NCBI RefSeq assembly: GCF_900249755.1
Contig: NZ_LT976854.1
Span: forward strand, 870,574-934,573
Reading direction: 5' to 3'
Source of the DNA: Cupriavidus taiwanensis
Lineage (GTDB): Bacteria > Pseudomonadota > Gammaproteobacteria > Burkholderiales > Burkholderiaceae
DNA: 64,000 bases
Position numbers and translations under genes: made by a program. Positions 26,833 through 35,902 of the stretch are shown one piece after another. How positions within the stretch are numbered: the stretch's first letter is position 1; every line of letters starts with the position of its first letter. A model generated the notes under the pieces. That model searched no databases. It was not told where the DNA came from and saw only the letters and a list, made by a program, of their open reading frames with translations.

Positions 26833-27495
26833 TCATCGCACCGCCTGCACCAGCCCGCGCCGCTGCGCTTCCAGGATGGCTTCGACGCGGCTGACCACGC
26901 CAAGATGATCGAGGATGGCCGCGACATGGACCCGCACGGTGTTTTCCGACAGGCCCAGATGCCAGGCAATGACCTTGTTCGAGCGGCCCAGCGTCAGTTG
27001 ATGCAGCACCTCCAGCTGGCGCGGTGTGAGCGTGCTGGCAGCGTAGGACGCCTGGGGCGCTGCCCCGGCATTGGCCTCGCCGGAAAAATGCGTGCCGCCG
27101 GCCAGGCAGCACGCTATGGCTTCCTCGATCTCGTGCGCGTCCGCAGACTTCGGCAGGAAGCCGGCAATCTCGCGCCGCACCTCGGCCGGGATGATTTCCA
27201 GTCCCGACGTGCCCGACACGATCAGGATGCGCGCCGCCGGGAAATGCCGGCGCAAGACCTTGACGCCCTCGATGCCGTTCAGGCCGGGCATCTGGATGTC
27301 GAGCAGCACGATGTCGACCGCCGCGCCGCTGTGGTCCTGCACCGCCTGCATGACCGAGCCGGCCTCGATGATATGGGCCACGCTCGGGCTGTCGGCCAGC
27401 ACCAGGCGCAGGCCGGTGCGGAACAGGGTATGGTCGTCGATCAGCAGCAGGCGGGCGTGGGGCATTGAAGAGAGCGGGTGCGAGGGGCGATCCAT
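26833..27495 (-). CDS. LuxR/NarL-family response regulator
   Basis: A 220-residue regulator with an N-terminal receiver (ARLLLIDDHTLFRTGL, phospho-acceptor D66 in IVLLDIQMPG, conserved Thr/Ser in VSGTSG, and Lys in FLPKSADA). The C-terminal LuxR helix-turn-helix is LTPRQLEVLHQLTLGRSNK, then GLSENTVRVHVAAIL. It is encoded first, with the hybrid kinase eleven bases behind, so one transcript makes both. A second ATG at codon 11 (MPHARL) would give a more usual receiver start. Targets are not visible in the window. Confidence 0.92.
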   Translation of the reverse strand: MDRPSHPLSSMPHARLLLIDDHTLFRTGLRLVLADSPSVAHIIEAGSVMQAVQDHSGAAVDIVLLDIQMPGLNGIEGVKVLRRHFPAARILIVSGTSGLEIIPAEVRREIAGFLPKSADAHEIEEAIACCLAGGTHFSGEANAGAAPQASYAASTLTPRQLEVLHQLTLGRSNKVIAWHLGLSENTVRVHVAAILDHLGVVSRVEAILEAQRRGLVQAVR

Positions 27496-27674
27496 TGGAC
27501 AAGAATCGCTGGCGCTTGTCCATGCAACCGGTGTGGGGGCGCAACTAGTCCGGAAAGATTATTGGCGCCGTGCAAAGGCGATGCAAAGATGCGAGCCGTG
27601 GGCAGTTCCGCGACGTGCCCGCACCACTTTTGCTACCCACTACCACCCGGCTGTGGGTATTTTTTTGCCGGCGA

Positions 27675-27711
27675 GAAAGAAAAAGGCCGGCACCGCATGG
27701 CGGCGCCGGCC
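27675..27711 (-). terminator. Rho-independent terminator of the lipoprotein gene
   Basis: Read on the minus strand, an 11-bp stem with one G-T pair (GGCCGGCGCCG / CGGTGCCGGCC) closes a five-base loop and is followed by TTTTTCTTT. It starts about 48 bp past the stop of the gene at 27759 and matches a classic intrinsic terminator. Confidence 0.85.
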
Positions 27712-27758
27712 TGGTCCGGTCCGGTGCAAAGCACCCGGACCGGCGTCTTGTGCCGCGG

Positions 27759-29366
27759 TTACGGACGGTTGACCGAGATATCGTAGAACAATCCGGTCAC
27801 GGAAATGCCCAGGCTCAGGCCGGTATTGCCCGGGACCAGCGAGATCATCTCGGAGACATTGCTGGCGGGAGTGCGGTAGCGCAGGCCATTAGCCGGGTTG
27901 TTCATCTTCCAGCTGTCCAGGCGGTTGTCTTCCACGCGTTTGCGGGTATAGATGCCGGTCTGCGCATCCACCGAAGTCACCACCGTCGACCACGTGCCGG
28001 CATCTTCCAGCCTGGGCTCCAGGCCGCTATACAAGACCGAGTCCCAGTACGAGTTGGTCGTGCCCACCACCGGCAGGGGGCGCACCACCTGCTTGGCGGC
28101 GATCATGAAGCCGTCGTCGTGGGTGATCACGACCGTCACCTGGCCATCGGTGCCCTTGAATGCATAGGCAAGCTGCGAGCCGAGGCTGTCGGTGATCTTG
28201 AAGCTGCCGTCGGCATTGGCGCTGAGCGTCGGCAGTTCGTCAGGCAGCCATGCCTCGCAGTTGTCCACGCCGGAGCAGTCCGCACCCTTGGTCAGCTTGC
28301 CTGCAGCATCGATGCTGAAGGTCACGCGGCGCGATGCGTAGGGGGTTCCGCTGTTGTCGCGTTCCATGCCGAGACCGTTCCAGTCGCCAGCCAGGTCGGC
28401 CAGGGCAACGGCCTGTGCGGGCACCAGCAGGGTGGGCAGATCGCTCATCGGGCCCGCCGGGGGCACTGCCAGCGCGATGCCGGACTTGGCGACCATCACG
28501 GTGTTGGTGGCCCCGTTTGTGCCGGGCACGGTGAAGCGGCAGGCATCGTTGGCGACGGCGGTGAAGGGAACGCTTTCGTTGCCGACCTGCAGCTTCAGCG
28601 CGGCCGCGTCGAGGTCGCCGGCATCCGCCGCTGCGGAGCCCAGTCCGATCACATGGTATTTGCCCGTCTTCAGCCCGGCGCAGGTGGCCGCTGCCGGCTG
28701 CAGCGCGGTCTGGACCGCCGCCGCACCGGCATTGGAAGCCACGGCCGAAGACAGCTCACCCAGCGTCGTCTTCGACGCTTCCAGGCGATCGCCCAACTGG
28801 TCCAGCAGCTTGTCCTGCGCGTTGCCGGCATTGGCGCCGTTGGCGGCCACCAGCGGGTCCTTGAGCGGGTCGACGCTGCCCAGGTCGACCACGCCGGTGA
28901 GCACCAGGCGAACCGCCTCGGTGGCGCTGGTCAGGCTGCTGGCAGTGAGCTTGGCCTGTGCGCTGGCGTCGAACTGGTCGAAGAACGCGGTGGTGCTGCC
29001 CTGCGCCAGCGATGCCGTCACCAGCTCGGTCAGCGGCGTGATATTTGCCACGGCGCTGGCGCCGGTGCCCGCTTCCACCACCGAATGCAGCGTGGTGCCG
29101 TCAGGCGTCTTGACGCTGAGCACGCACGGGCGCGTGGCGCCGTCGATGCTGAGCGTGAAGGTGCCGTCCGCGGCGGTAGTGGCAGTGCCGGTGCCCGTTG
29201 CGCATTTGGCCTGCACGGTGGCATTGCCCAATGCCGCGCCCACGGCCGCGGTGCCGGTGATCTTGGTAGCGGCAGGTGCCGTGGACGTGGAGTCTCCGCC
29301 GCCGCCTCCGCACGCCGTCAGTACGGCTGCCGCCAGACCCGTCAAAAACAGATGTTTTGTTTTCAT
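27759..29366 (-). CDS. Large exported lipoprotein of unknown function
   Basis: A 535-residue lipoprotein: MKTKHLFLTGLAAAVLTAC, cleaved before Cys19, followed by a Gly run. Residues 33-100 look like a carboxypeptidase-regulatory-type beta-sandwich (ITGTAAVGAALGNATVQ, then ADGTFTLSIDG). The rest is not recognised; it is rich in short strands, with paired Cys residues (CSGVDNCEAW). The frame is open upstream, but the start at 29366 is the only one giving a signal peptide. It is a single-gene unit with its own terminator. Lipoproteins of this build are common, poorly studied surface or periplasmic proteins in Burkholderiales. Confidence 0.7.
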   Translation of the reverse strand: MKTKHLFLTGLAAAVLTACGGGGGDSTSTAPAATKITGTAAVGAALGNATVQAKCATGTGTATTAADGTFTLSIDGATRPCVLSVKTPDGTTLHSVVEAGTGASAVANITPLTELVTASLAQGSTTAFFDQFDASAQAKLTASSLTSATEAVRLVLTGVVDLGSVDPLKDPLVAANGANAGNAQDKLLDQLGDRLEASKTTLGELSSAVASNAGAAAVQTALQPAAATCAGLKTGKYHVIGLGSAAADAGDLDAAALKLQVGNESVPFTAVANDACRFTVPGTNGATNTVMVAKSGIALAVPPAGPMSDLPTLLVPAQAVALADLAGDWNGLGMERDNSGTPYASRRVTFSIDAAGKLTKGADCSGVDNCEAWLPDELPTLSANADGSFKITDSLGSQLAYAFKGTDGQVTVVITHDDGFMIAAKQVVRPLPVVGTTNSYWDSVLYSGLEPRLEDAGTWSTVVTSVDAQTGIYTRKRVEDNRLDSWKMNNPANGLRYRTPASNVSEMISLVPGNTGLSLGISVTGLFYDISVNRP

Positions 29367-29572
29367 CCCTGGATTGTTTTCTGTGGTTTTTATGTGATGG
29401 CAGGGCGCTGCATGGTGGAACACTGGCTCGTGCAGGACCCCGCCCACAGGGAGGCTGACCCGCCCTGCGGGCGCGATTCTGCATGACATGGTTCAGCGTG
29501 CCCAACCCGCGTTGAGGTGATTGACAAAGCGCGTGCTGCGTGCCTTGGGGTTTGCCGCCGCAGACAGGGGAA

Positions 29573-30217
29573 TCAGGCAGCCGCCCGCGCCAGCACCGGC
29601 CACGTTGCCGGCGGCGCAAGGGTCCGGCCCCCGGCCCGGCAATCGTCGAGCAACTGCGCGGCATCGATGCCGAACCAATTGTGCCAGCCGCGCGCCAGTG
29701 CGCTGGCCGAACGCAGGCCCGCATGCGCTGCCAGCTGGTCCAGCGCGGGCACCACGCCGCCGGCGCTGGCCAGCGCATGCAGCGCATGCGCGGCGCGTTG
29801 TTCGCGCAGCAGCGGATGCAGCGCCTCGCCTTCGGCAAAGAGTCGCGCGCGGACCAGGCGCGCCGGCACTTGCCATTGCGCTGCCAGGCGCTCGGCGTTC
29901 CAGTCGGTCTCGGGGCGGGAAAAGACCAGGCCGGCGAACTGGCGCGACCACGGGCGCTCGGCGGGCTTGCCGGCCAGGCGCGGGCAGTCGCTGTCCGGCA
30001 CGGCGGTCAGGACGATGGCGCAGGGTTGCTGCCAGGTACCGGGCAGGTCGCAGTCGAAGTGGGCGAAGGCGTGCACCACGAACGGGTCGCCGGGCCGCAC
30101 TTCGCGCCGCGCGTTGGCGTCGCGCAGGCTGGCCGTGCCGTGCAGCGCTTGCACATGGACGGCAAACGGAAAGCGCAGGCGGGCAAAGCGGACGTGGTGA
30201 CGGCTGACAAGCGGCAT
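29573..30217 (-). CDS. AraC-like transcriptional regulator (divergent)
   Basis: A 214-residue protein with a cupin-like first half (MPLVSRHHVRFARLRF, then VRPGDPFVVHAFAHFDCDLP) and a second half that reads like a degenerate AraC double helix-turn-helix (WNAERLAAQWQVPARLVRAR, then LDQLAAHAGLRSASALARGW with a final NWFGIDAAQLLDD). The GWHNWFG segment corresponds to the usual F-x-x-x-F-G-xx-P consensus but lacks the Pro. A TTG at 30286 could extend it by 23 residues; neither start has a clear ribosome site. It faces away from no obvious target. The family call is moderate. Confidence 0.6.
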   Translation of the reverse strand: MPLVSRHHVRFARLRFPFAVHVQALHGTASLRDANARREVRPGDPFVVHAFAHFDCDLPGTWQQPCAIVLTAVPDSDCPRLAGKPAERPWSRQFAGLVFSRPETDWNAERLAAQWQVPARLVRARLFAEGEALHPLLREQRAAHALHALASAGGVVPALDQLAAHAGLRSASALARGWHNWFGIDAAQLLDDCRAGGRTLAPPATWPVLARAAA

Positions 30218-30335
30218 GCGGAAGACGACCCGGAAGCTGGCGGCGGTGCGGCGGGTAACTGTCGCAGGATTCGGCGGGCGGCGCAAGGCCGCTGCTTTTT
30301 CGTTGGCAGGCGGTGCCGGGGCAGCGTGACAGGCG

Positions 30336-31079
30336 TTACAGCTCCGACATCCCGAAGTGGCGCAGCCGTGGCAGGTCGGTCACGCGGATGCTTTGGTACG
30401 ACAAATGCACCATGCCCGCGTCGGCCAGCCGGCGCAGCGCCTGGTTGACGCGCTGGCGCGAGAGCCCGGTCAGCAGGCCGATTTCTTCCTGCGACAACTC
30501 CAGTACCGGGCTGGTGCGCGGATACAGGTCCGGATGGAACAGCTGGGCAATCGCTTGCGCCACGCGCGCATCGGCCCCCAGTAGGCGGTCGTTCTGCACG
30601 GTGGCGATGAACTGGCCCATGCGCTCGTTGAGCTGGCGCACGACAAAGCTGGCGAACGGCAGGCTCTGCGCCAGCAGTGTGTTGAAGACCGGCTCGGGCA
30701 CCAGCAGCACCTGCGAGTCGCGGATCGCGATCACGTCATAGCGGCGGTCTTCGCGCTTGATCACGCTGCCTTCGCCGCACCAGCCGCCGGCCGGCACGCC
30801 GGAGAAGGTGCAGCCGCGGCCATCGGGCGTGTACACCGCCAGCTTGATCAGGCCGCTGTCCACGCCGATCCAGTGGCGCGATGGCTCGCCGCGCCGGGCG
30901 ATGAAGCTGCCCGCGGCAAACGACTGCAGCAGGGTTTCGCGCGCGGCAAGGGCCTGGTGCGCGGGGGCGAGTTCGCCGAACCAGGCATGGCCGGCCAGGA
31001 TCGCGGCGGGGGCCGGGGCGGGGAGGGAAGTGGGGTCTGCGGGTTCGCTCATGGCAGGGACGGGCGCGTCGCGCCGCAT
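30336..31079 (-). CDS. Crp/Fnr-family transcriptional regulator
   Basis: A 247-residue regulator with an N-terminal cyclic-nucleotide-type beta-barrel (ETLLQSFAAGSFIARRGEPS, then VPAGGWCGEGSVIKRE) and a C-terminal winged helix (LSQEEIGLLTGLSRQRVNQ as recognition helix). It lacks the N-terminal Cys cluster of Fnr, so it is not an iron-sulfur oxygen sensor. A shorter start at 31052 is possible; neither has a good ribosome site. It is divergent from the acyl-CoA synthetase across about 180 bp and is a good candidate to regulate it. Confidence 0.88.
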   Translation of the reverse strand: MRRDAPVPAMSEPADPTSLPAPAPAAILAGHAWFGELAPAHQALAARETLLQSFAAGSFIARRGEPSRHWIGVDSGLIKLAVYTPDGRGCTFSGVPAGGWCGEGSVIKREDRRYDVIAIRDSQVLLVPEPVFNTLLAQSLPFASFVVRQLNERMGQFIATVQNDRLLGADARVAQAIAQLFHPDLYPRTSPVLELSQEEIGLLTGLSRQRVNQALRRLADAGMVHLSYQSIRVTDLPRLRHFGMSEL

Positions 31080-31261
31080 CCTGTAAGAATCGGGTAAGCC
31101 TTGCCTGGCGCGGGTTTGCGGCAGGTTTGTCGTCTCGACGACAGTGCGCCGGCGTGTGCGATGATAGCCTTGTGCCGGAAAAAGTGACAGCGCCGCAAGG
31201 CGCCCCGAAAGACAGCGCCCGAAACACCCGGGTTGACCCCGACAAGGCGGAGACACTAGCA

Positions 31262-32896
31262 ATGCCAACCGATTTCGACAGCGGCCTGGGCCGCAACGCG
31301 GCCAATTTCGTGCCGCTTACTCCCATTGATTTCCTGGTCCGCGCCGCCGAGGTGTATGGCGAGCGCCTGGCCATCGTGCATGGCCCGCTGCGCCAGAACT
31401 GGCGTGACACGTATGCGCGCGCGCGGCGCCTGGCCAGCGCGCTGGCACGCGCCGGCGTCGGCAAGGGCGATACCGTGGCCGCGCTGCTGCCCAATACGCC
31501 GGCCATGGTCGAAGCGCATTTCGGCGTGCCGATGGCCGGTGCCGTGCTCAATGCGCTGAATATCCGCCTCGACGCCGCCAACCTGCTGTTCATGCTGCGC
31601 CATGGCGAAGCGCGCGTGCTGCTGGCCGATAGCGAGTTTGCCGACCTGGCGCGGCAGATGGCGCTGGAACTGCCGGGGCTGAAGGTGATTGCCGTGCACG
31701 ACGTGCTGGGCCCGCAGGCGGCACCGTTCGGCGACACCGATTACGAAGCCTTCCTCGCCGGCGGCGACCCGGCGTACGCCTGGAAAATGCCCGCCGACGA
31801 ATGGGACGCGATCGCGCTGAACTACACCTCCGGCACCACCGGCGACCCCAAGGGCGTGGTCTACCATCACCGCGGCGCGGCCATCAACGCCGTGTCCAAC
31901 ATCCTTGAGTGGGACCTGCCCAAGCATCCGGTCTACCTGTGGACGCTGCCGATGTTCCACTGCAACGGCTGGTGTTTCCCGTGGACGGTGGCGGCGCGCG
32001 CGGGCGTCAACGTGTGCCTGCGCAAGTTCGAGCCCAAGCTGGTGTTCGACCTGATGCGCGACGAGGGCGTGACCCACTACTGCGCCGCGCCGATCGTGCA
32101 TACCGCGCTGGTCAACGCCCCCGCTGCATGGCGCGAGGGCGTGCGCGGCCCGGTGCGCGGCATGGTGGCCGGCGCGCCGCCGCCGGCCGCGGTGCTGGCG
32201 CAGATGGAGGCGATGGGCTTCGAGCTGACCCATGTCTACGGCCTGACCGAGGTCTACGGCCCGGCCGCCGTCTGCGCCGAGCAGGACGACTGGAGCACGC
32301 TGTCCGAGCAGGACCGTGCGGTCAAGAAGGCGCGCCAGGGCGTGCGCTACCACCTGCAGTCGCAGGTAGCGGTGCTAGATCCCGATTCCATGCAGCCGGT
32401 GCCGGCCGATGGCGAGACCATCGGCGAGATCATGTTCCGCGGCAATATCTGCATGAAGGGCTACCTCAAGAACGAAAAGGCCACGCGCGAAGCCTTCGCC
32501 GGCGGCTGGTTCCATACCGGCGACCTGGGCGTGTGCATGCCGGACGGCTATATCAAGATCAAGGACCGCAGCAAGGACATCATCATTTCCGGCGGCGAGA
32601 ACATCTCCAGCGTGGAAGTCGAAGACGCGCTCTACCGCCATCCTGCAGTGCTGGCCGCCGCGGTGGTGGCCCAGCCCGATGCCAAGTGGGGCGAGACGCC
32701 GTGCGCCTTTGTCGAACTGAAGGACGGCGCCAGCGTCACCGCGGAAGAACTGATCGCGCATTGCCGCACGCTGCTGGCGGGCTTCAAGGTGCCCAAGGCG
32801 GTCTACTTCGGGCCCTTGCCCAAGACCTCGACCGGCAAGATCCAGAAGTTCGAGCTGCGCCGCAAGGTGAAGTCGGATTCGGCGATCGACGTCTGA
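31262..32896 (+). CDS. Fatty acyl-CoA synthetase (AMP-forming)
   Basis: A 544-residue acyl-adenylate-forming ligase that activates a medium- or long-chain carboxylic acid with ATP and CoA. Motifs in order: A3 loop NYTSGTTGDPKGVVYHHRG, A4 WTLPMFHCNGWCF, A5 VYGLTEVYGP, A7/A8 GWFHTGDLGV and IIISGGENISSVEVE, and the catalytic Lys in PKTSTGKIQK. The WTLPMFHCNGW motif is typical of AlkK-like medium-chain enzymes. The start at 31262 follows GGAGA; the frame is open upstream but into the divergent promoter region. A near-perfect hairpin ends the transcript. Confidence 0.93.
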   Translation: MPTDFDSGLGRNAANFVPLTPIDFLVRAAEVYGERLAIVHGPLRQNWRDTYARARRLASALARAGVGKGDTVAALLPNTPAMVEAHFGVPMAGAVLNALNIRLDAANLLFMLRHGEARVLLADSEFADLARQMALELPGLKVIAVHDVLGPQAAPFGDTDYEAFLAGGDPAYAWKMPADEWDAIALNYTSGTTGDPKGVVYHHRGAAINAVSNILEWDLPKHPVYLWTLPMFHCNGWCFPWTVAARAGVNVCLRKFEPKLVFDLMRDEGVTHYCAAPIVHTALVNAPAAWREGVRGPVRGMVAGAPPPAAVLAQMEAMGFELTHVYGLTEVYGPAAVCAEQDDWSTLSEQDRAVKKARQGVRYHLQSQVAVLDPDSMQPVPADGETIGEIMFRGNICMKGYLKNEKATREAFAGGWFHTGDLGVCMPDGYIKIKDRSKDIIISGGENISSVEVEDALYRHPAVLAAAVVAQPDAKWGETPCAFVELKDGASVTAEELIAHCRTLLAGFKVPKAVYFGPLPKTSTGKIQKFELRRKVKSDSAIDV

Positions 32897-32903
32897 AATG
32901 CAA

Positions 32904-32924
32904 GCGGCGCCATGCCGGCGCCGC
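32904..32924. terminator. Two-way hairpin after acyl-CoA synthetase
   Basis: A perfect 8-bp stem (GCGGCGCC / GGCGCCGC) with the loop ATGCC lies between the stop of the synthetase gene and the stop of the convergent small gene. There is no long T tract, so it may be a Rho-dependent or shared transcript end. Confidence 0.6.
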
Positions 32925-32930
32925 GTTCGT

Positions 32931-33209
32931 TCAGCGCGCCCGCACTTCGGGCGGCGTTGCGGTTCTGGGCGGTTGATGCCAGTCCGGTCCGAAGTCGGGG
33001 AAGACCTCGCATTCGCCGCGCACGATGCTCTCGATGGTGGCGCATACGCATTCGGTGCCGCGCGGGCCCACGCAGACCAGGCTGCGCGGATGGTCGCTGT
33101 GCTGCGGAATGGCATAGACCCGCATGCCCTCGCGGAACAGCGGGTGCTTGGTGAGGCGTTCGTTCATCAGTTCAACGAAGCGCTGGGGCGTGACGACCGG
33201 CTTGTCCAT
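32931..33209 (-). CDS. Small conserved-looking cytoplasmic protein, unknown
   Basis: A 92-residue protein starting MDKPVVTPQRFVELMNERL, seven bases after AGGAG. It contains HPLFREGMRVYAIPQHSD and two Cys around CVCATIESI, and ends in DWHQPPRTATPPEVRAR. No domain is recognised and there is no signal peptide. It lies convergent to the acyl-CoA synthetase. The longer upstream frame has no coding character. Confidence 0.6.
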   Translation of the reverse strand: MDKPVVTPQRFVELMNERLTKHPLFREGMRVYAIPQHSDHPRSLVCVGPRGTECVCATIESIVRGECEVFPDFGPDWHQPPRTATPPEVRAR

Positions 33210-33449
33210 TGCATGCTCCTGCGGCCTTGGCCGCCGTACCCATTTCTTGGGGCGGCATGGCGACCAGGTCAGTAAAGGCCAGGAAGATGACAGGCAGGTG
33301 GCAGAAAAGCGCACCGGGCAGCATCGCGTGCCCGGGACGTGGCCGGAACGGAAAATCGCGGGAACAGCATCGCCCGCGTTGCCACTGCCACGCTTCCAGA
33401 CTAGCTCACGCGGCGCGTAGTGCAAGTCAATCGCGATATTTCGCGGGTT

Positions 33450-33698
33450 TCAGGTGATGCGCAGTTCGCCTGCGGCGCGCGGGCCGTCCAGGATGCCGTT
33501 GCCGGCGGCCCAGCATGCGGCTTCGGCTTCCGCATAGGAGCGGTAGGTGCCAGGCGCCGCAACCGTGCAGTCTTCGTCGGCGGCGCCGCAGCGTTCTTCC
33601 ATGACGATGCGCCAGGTGAACTGGCCCGGTGCGTCCTCCAGGACATGGAGCACCAGGGTGCGGTGATCATCGGTCAGCGTGAGAGGCAGAGTCGACAT
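33450..33698 (-). CDS. Small unknown protein, 82 residues
   Basis: A short ORF (MSTLPLTLTDDHRTLVLHVL) with the ribosome site GGGAGA ahead of its ATG. It has three Cys residues, a WRIVMEERCGAADEDC segment and an Ala-rich AEAEAACWAAG helix. It looks cytoplasmic. It is divergent from the AGE-family epimerase gene with about 135 bp between, so it may share its control region. Function unknown. Confidence 0.55.
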   Translation of the reverse strand: MSTLPLTLTDDHRTLVLHVLEDAPGQFTWRIVMEERCGAADEDCTVAAPGTYRSYAEAEAACWAAGNGILDGPRAAGELRIT

Positions 33699-33833
33699 GG
33701 GTGTCTCCCGTTCGCAGGTAGGCGCATTGATGCTAGCAACTGTGCGCCGCAAATGCCATGAAGGATTTACCGGCGCGCCGTGGCAAGATACGGCCTTTGC
33801 GGCAGTCGCCGCGCCGGATCTTGTCGCCAGACC

Positions 33834-34961
33834 ATGCCTCTTTCGCCCGAGCTGAACCAACGGATCGCCGCCCTGACGGCGCACTACGACGGCGTCGTGC
33901 TGCCGCTGTGGACCGCCTCCGGCTGGAATCCCGACCTGTTGCTGCCATATGAAGCGCTCGACGGCGGCAGCGCCGCGCCGCTGCCGCCGTCGCGCTATCG
34001 CGCCATGGCCTGTGCGCGCCAGTTGTACGTGTTCTCGCTGGCCGGCGAGCAGGCGCACGCCGATACGCTGTTCGGCTCGCTGCAGGCCTACTTCGGCAAC
34101 GGCGAGGGCGCGTGGATCTACAGCGTCGATCCGGCCGGCGCGCCGCTCGACAGCACGCGAGACCTCTACACCCATGCCTTCGTGATCTTCGCCTGCGCCG
34201 CGTATTACGCGCGCTTCGGCAACGCGGATGCGCTGGACGTGCTCGATGAAACCGTCGATATCGTCGAGGACCGCTTCGCCGACGGACAGGGCTTGTACCA
34301 CGCCGCGCTGACCGAGCACTTCCGGCCCAGGGGCGCAGGCGTGCTGCAGAACCCGGTCATGCACCTGACCGAGGCCTACCTGGCCGCGCTGGATGCCACC
34401 GGCGACGAGTGGTACGCGGAGCGCCTGCGCGAGATCGCGATGGCGGTGCACGAGCGCTTTGTCGATCCCGCCAGCGGCTGCGTGGCGGAGCTGCCGCAGG
34501 GCAGGGCGGACAACCGCATCGAGCCCGGGCACCAGTTCGAGTGGTTCTCGCTGGTGGCCGGCAGGCCGGCGTTGTTTGGCGATTTGCCGCTAGCGGATGC
34601 GCTGCGCCGCGCCTTTGCGTTCGCGCGGCAGCATGGCGTGGCCGCGGGCACGCTGGGTGTCTGCGCGGCGCTGGATGCGGCCGGCGCACGAATCGACGGC
34701 ACCGAGCGCATCTGGGCGCAGACCGAGTTCGCGCGCGCGCTGGCGGTGGATGGCTCGGCGCAGTCGCTGGCCACGCTGGCTGACTGGGCCGGGCAATTCC
34801 GCAACCGTTTCCTGTCCGAGCAGGGGTGGCATGAGTGCCTGGCGCCGACGGGCGACGTGGTGCGCGCCGAGATGCCTTCGACCTCGCCCTATCACCTGGC
34901 CACTTCATACCAGGCGCTGGCCGCGCTGGCCGGGCTGCAATGGCCCGCACAGCCGGCATGA
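33834..34961 (+). CDS. AGE-family sugar epimerase/isomerase
   Basis: A 375-residue (alpha/alpha)6-barrel protein of the N-acylglucosamine 2-epimerase / mannose isomerase family. The His and Glu residues that line the active site are in place: RDLYTHAFVIFACAAYY, NPVMHLTEAYLAAL, EPGHQFEWFSLVAGRP and TSPYHLATSYQAL. Members isomerise mannose to fructose or epimerise amino sugars and cellobiose; substrate cannot be fixed from sequence. The ATG at 33834 is the first giving the family start, though the ribosome site is weak. It stands alone between small unknown genes. Confidence 0.85.
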   Translation: MPLSPELNQRIAALTAHYDGVVLPLWTASGWNPDLLLPYEALDGGSAAPLPPSRYRAMACARQLYVFSLAGEQAHADTLFGSLQAYFGNGEGAWIYSVDPAGAPLDSTRDLYTHAFVIFACAAYYARFGNADALDVLDETVDIVEDRFADGQGLYHAALTEHFRPRGAGVLQNPVMHLTEAYLAALDATGDEWYAERLREIAMAVHERFVDPASGCVAELPQGRADNRIEPGHQFEWFSLVAGRPALFGDLPLADALRRAFAFARQHGVAAGTLGVCAALDAAGARIDGTERIWAQTEFARALAVDGSAQSLATLADWAGQFRNRFLSEQGWHECLAPTGDVVRAEMPSTSPYHLATSYQALAALAGLQWPAQPA

Positions 34962-35113
34962 CACGGCGTGCGCACCTGGCCGTTGTCAATTCTTTGCAGT
35001 CGCCGGCAGAGCGCGCGTCTACACTCAAGCCCGCGCTCCGGCCCGCATCGAAATCCTTCTTAACTACCTGGTCGTCGTTCTGAAGTTGCGGGCCGGGGCG
35101 CGCCTGACCTGGC

Positions 35114-35383
35114 TCAGCGGGCGCTGGCCTGCTGCAGCGTCTCGGGGTGCCGGGCCGGCTGGCCCCGTTGCGATACTGGAGCGGGGGTACTGGCCTGGAT
35201 CAGGCCAGCGCTTGCCGGCTTGACGCGGACAGCCATTTGCTCGACGCGCTTCTGGGCCTGCGTTTCGGCGTGGTCGTTCAGGATCAGGCACAGCAGCGTC
35301 AGCAAGGCTGCTGCGATCATGCTCAGCGCAATCCAGGCCAGGCAGTGCTTGCGTTCCATGGTGTCGGACAAGTGGGGCGTCAT
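35114..35383 (-). CDS. Small single-pass membrane protein
   Basis: An 89-residue protein with one membrane span (AWIALSMIAAALLTLLCLIL, about residues 16-35) and a periplasmic tail rich in Gln, Ala and Pro (VKPASAGLIQASTPAPVSQ). A start at 35359 (MERKHC) is equally likely; neither has a ribosome site, so expression is uncertain. No family is recognised. Confidence 0.45.
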   Translation of the reverse strand: MTPHLSDTMERKHCLAWIALSMIAAALLTLLCLILNDHAETQAQKRVEQMAVRVKPASAGLIQASTPAPVSQRGQPARHPETLQQASAR

Positions 35384-35469
35384 CAGTGCGCGCAGTTTAA
35401 GCGCGCGTGCGCCGGGCGATTGTCAACCTTTGCAAACGCTGCCGCCTTGCGGCTTGCCGGCAGTCGCCC

Positions 35470-35838
35470 TTATTCCGTGACGCCGTGCTCGTGCAGCAGC
35501 CGCTCGCATTCCTCGAGCATGTCGTAGGCGAACGCGGACTGGTAGTTGGGATCCAGCGCTTCCATCATCTCGTGCGCGGCATACAGGCCGGCTTCGCGCG
35601 ACAGGGTCTCGGCAAGTTGCCGTGCAAGCTGGTCGCTCAGCTCGGACAGCAGGCGCCGTTCGGACAGCGGCAACTGCAGCTTCGAGCGCGACAGCCATTC
35701 GCCGGCCAGCGTGGCGCCCTGGGCGTCGGTCATCCAGGCGCGGTGTTCGTAGTAGGCCGACAGGCGTTCCGCCGCCAGCGCGAACAGCAGCGCCTTGCGG
35801 GTATTGAAATCGATCCGGCGGGGTGGGGCGAGGGTCAT
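35470..35838 (-). CDS. Unknown helical protein, 122 residues
   Basis: A soluble, mostly helical protein starting MTLAPPRRIDFNTRKALLF, with LSERRLLSELSDQLARQLAE and a C-terminal acidic helix (YDMLEECERLLHEHGVTE). No membrane span, signal or known motif is present. The frame is open upstream, but that part is Arg/Pro-rich and not coding-like. It precedes, on the same strand but 65 bp downstream of, an alpha/beta hydrolase gene and may share its transcript. Confidence 0.55.
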   Translation of the reverse strand: MTLAPPRRIDFNTRKALLFALAAERLSAYYEHRAWMTDAQGATLAGEWLSRSKLQLPLSERRLLSELSDQLARQLAETLSREAGLYAAHEMMEALDPNYQSAFAYDMLEECERLLHEHGVTE

Positions 35839-35902
35839 GCTTGCAGCTTGGTGCGGTACGAAGCGGGCGCGGCAGGGCCGGCCGTCGGCTTGTCGAATGG
35901 AA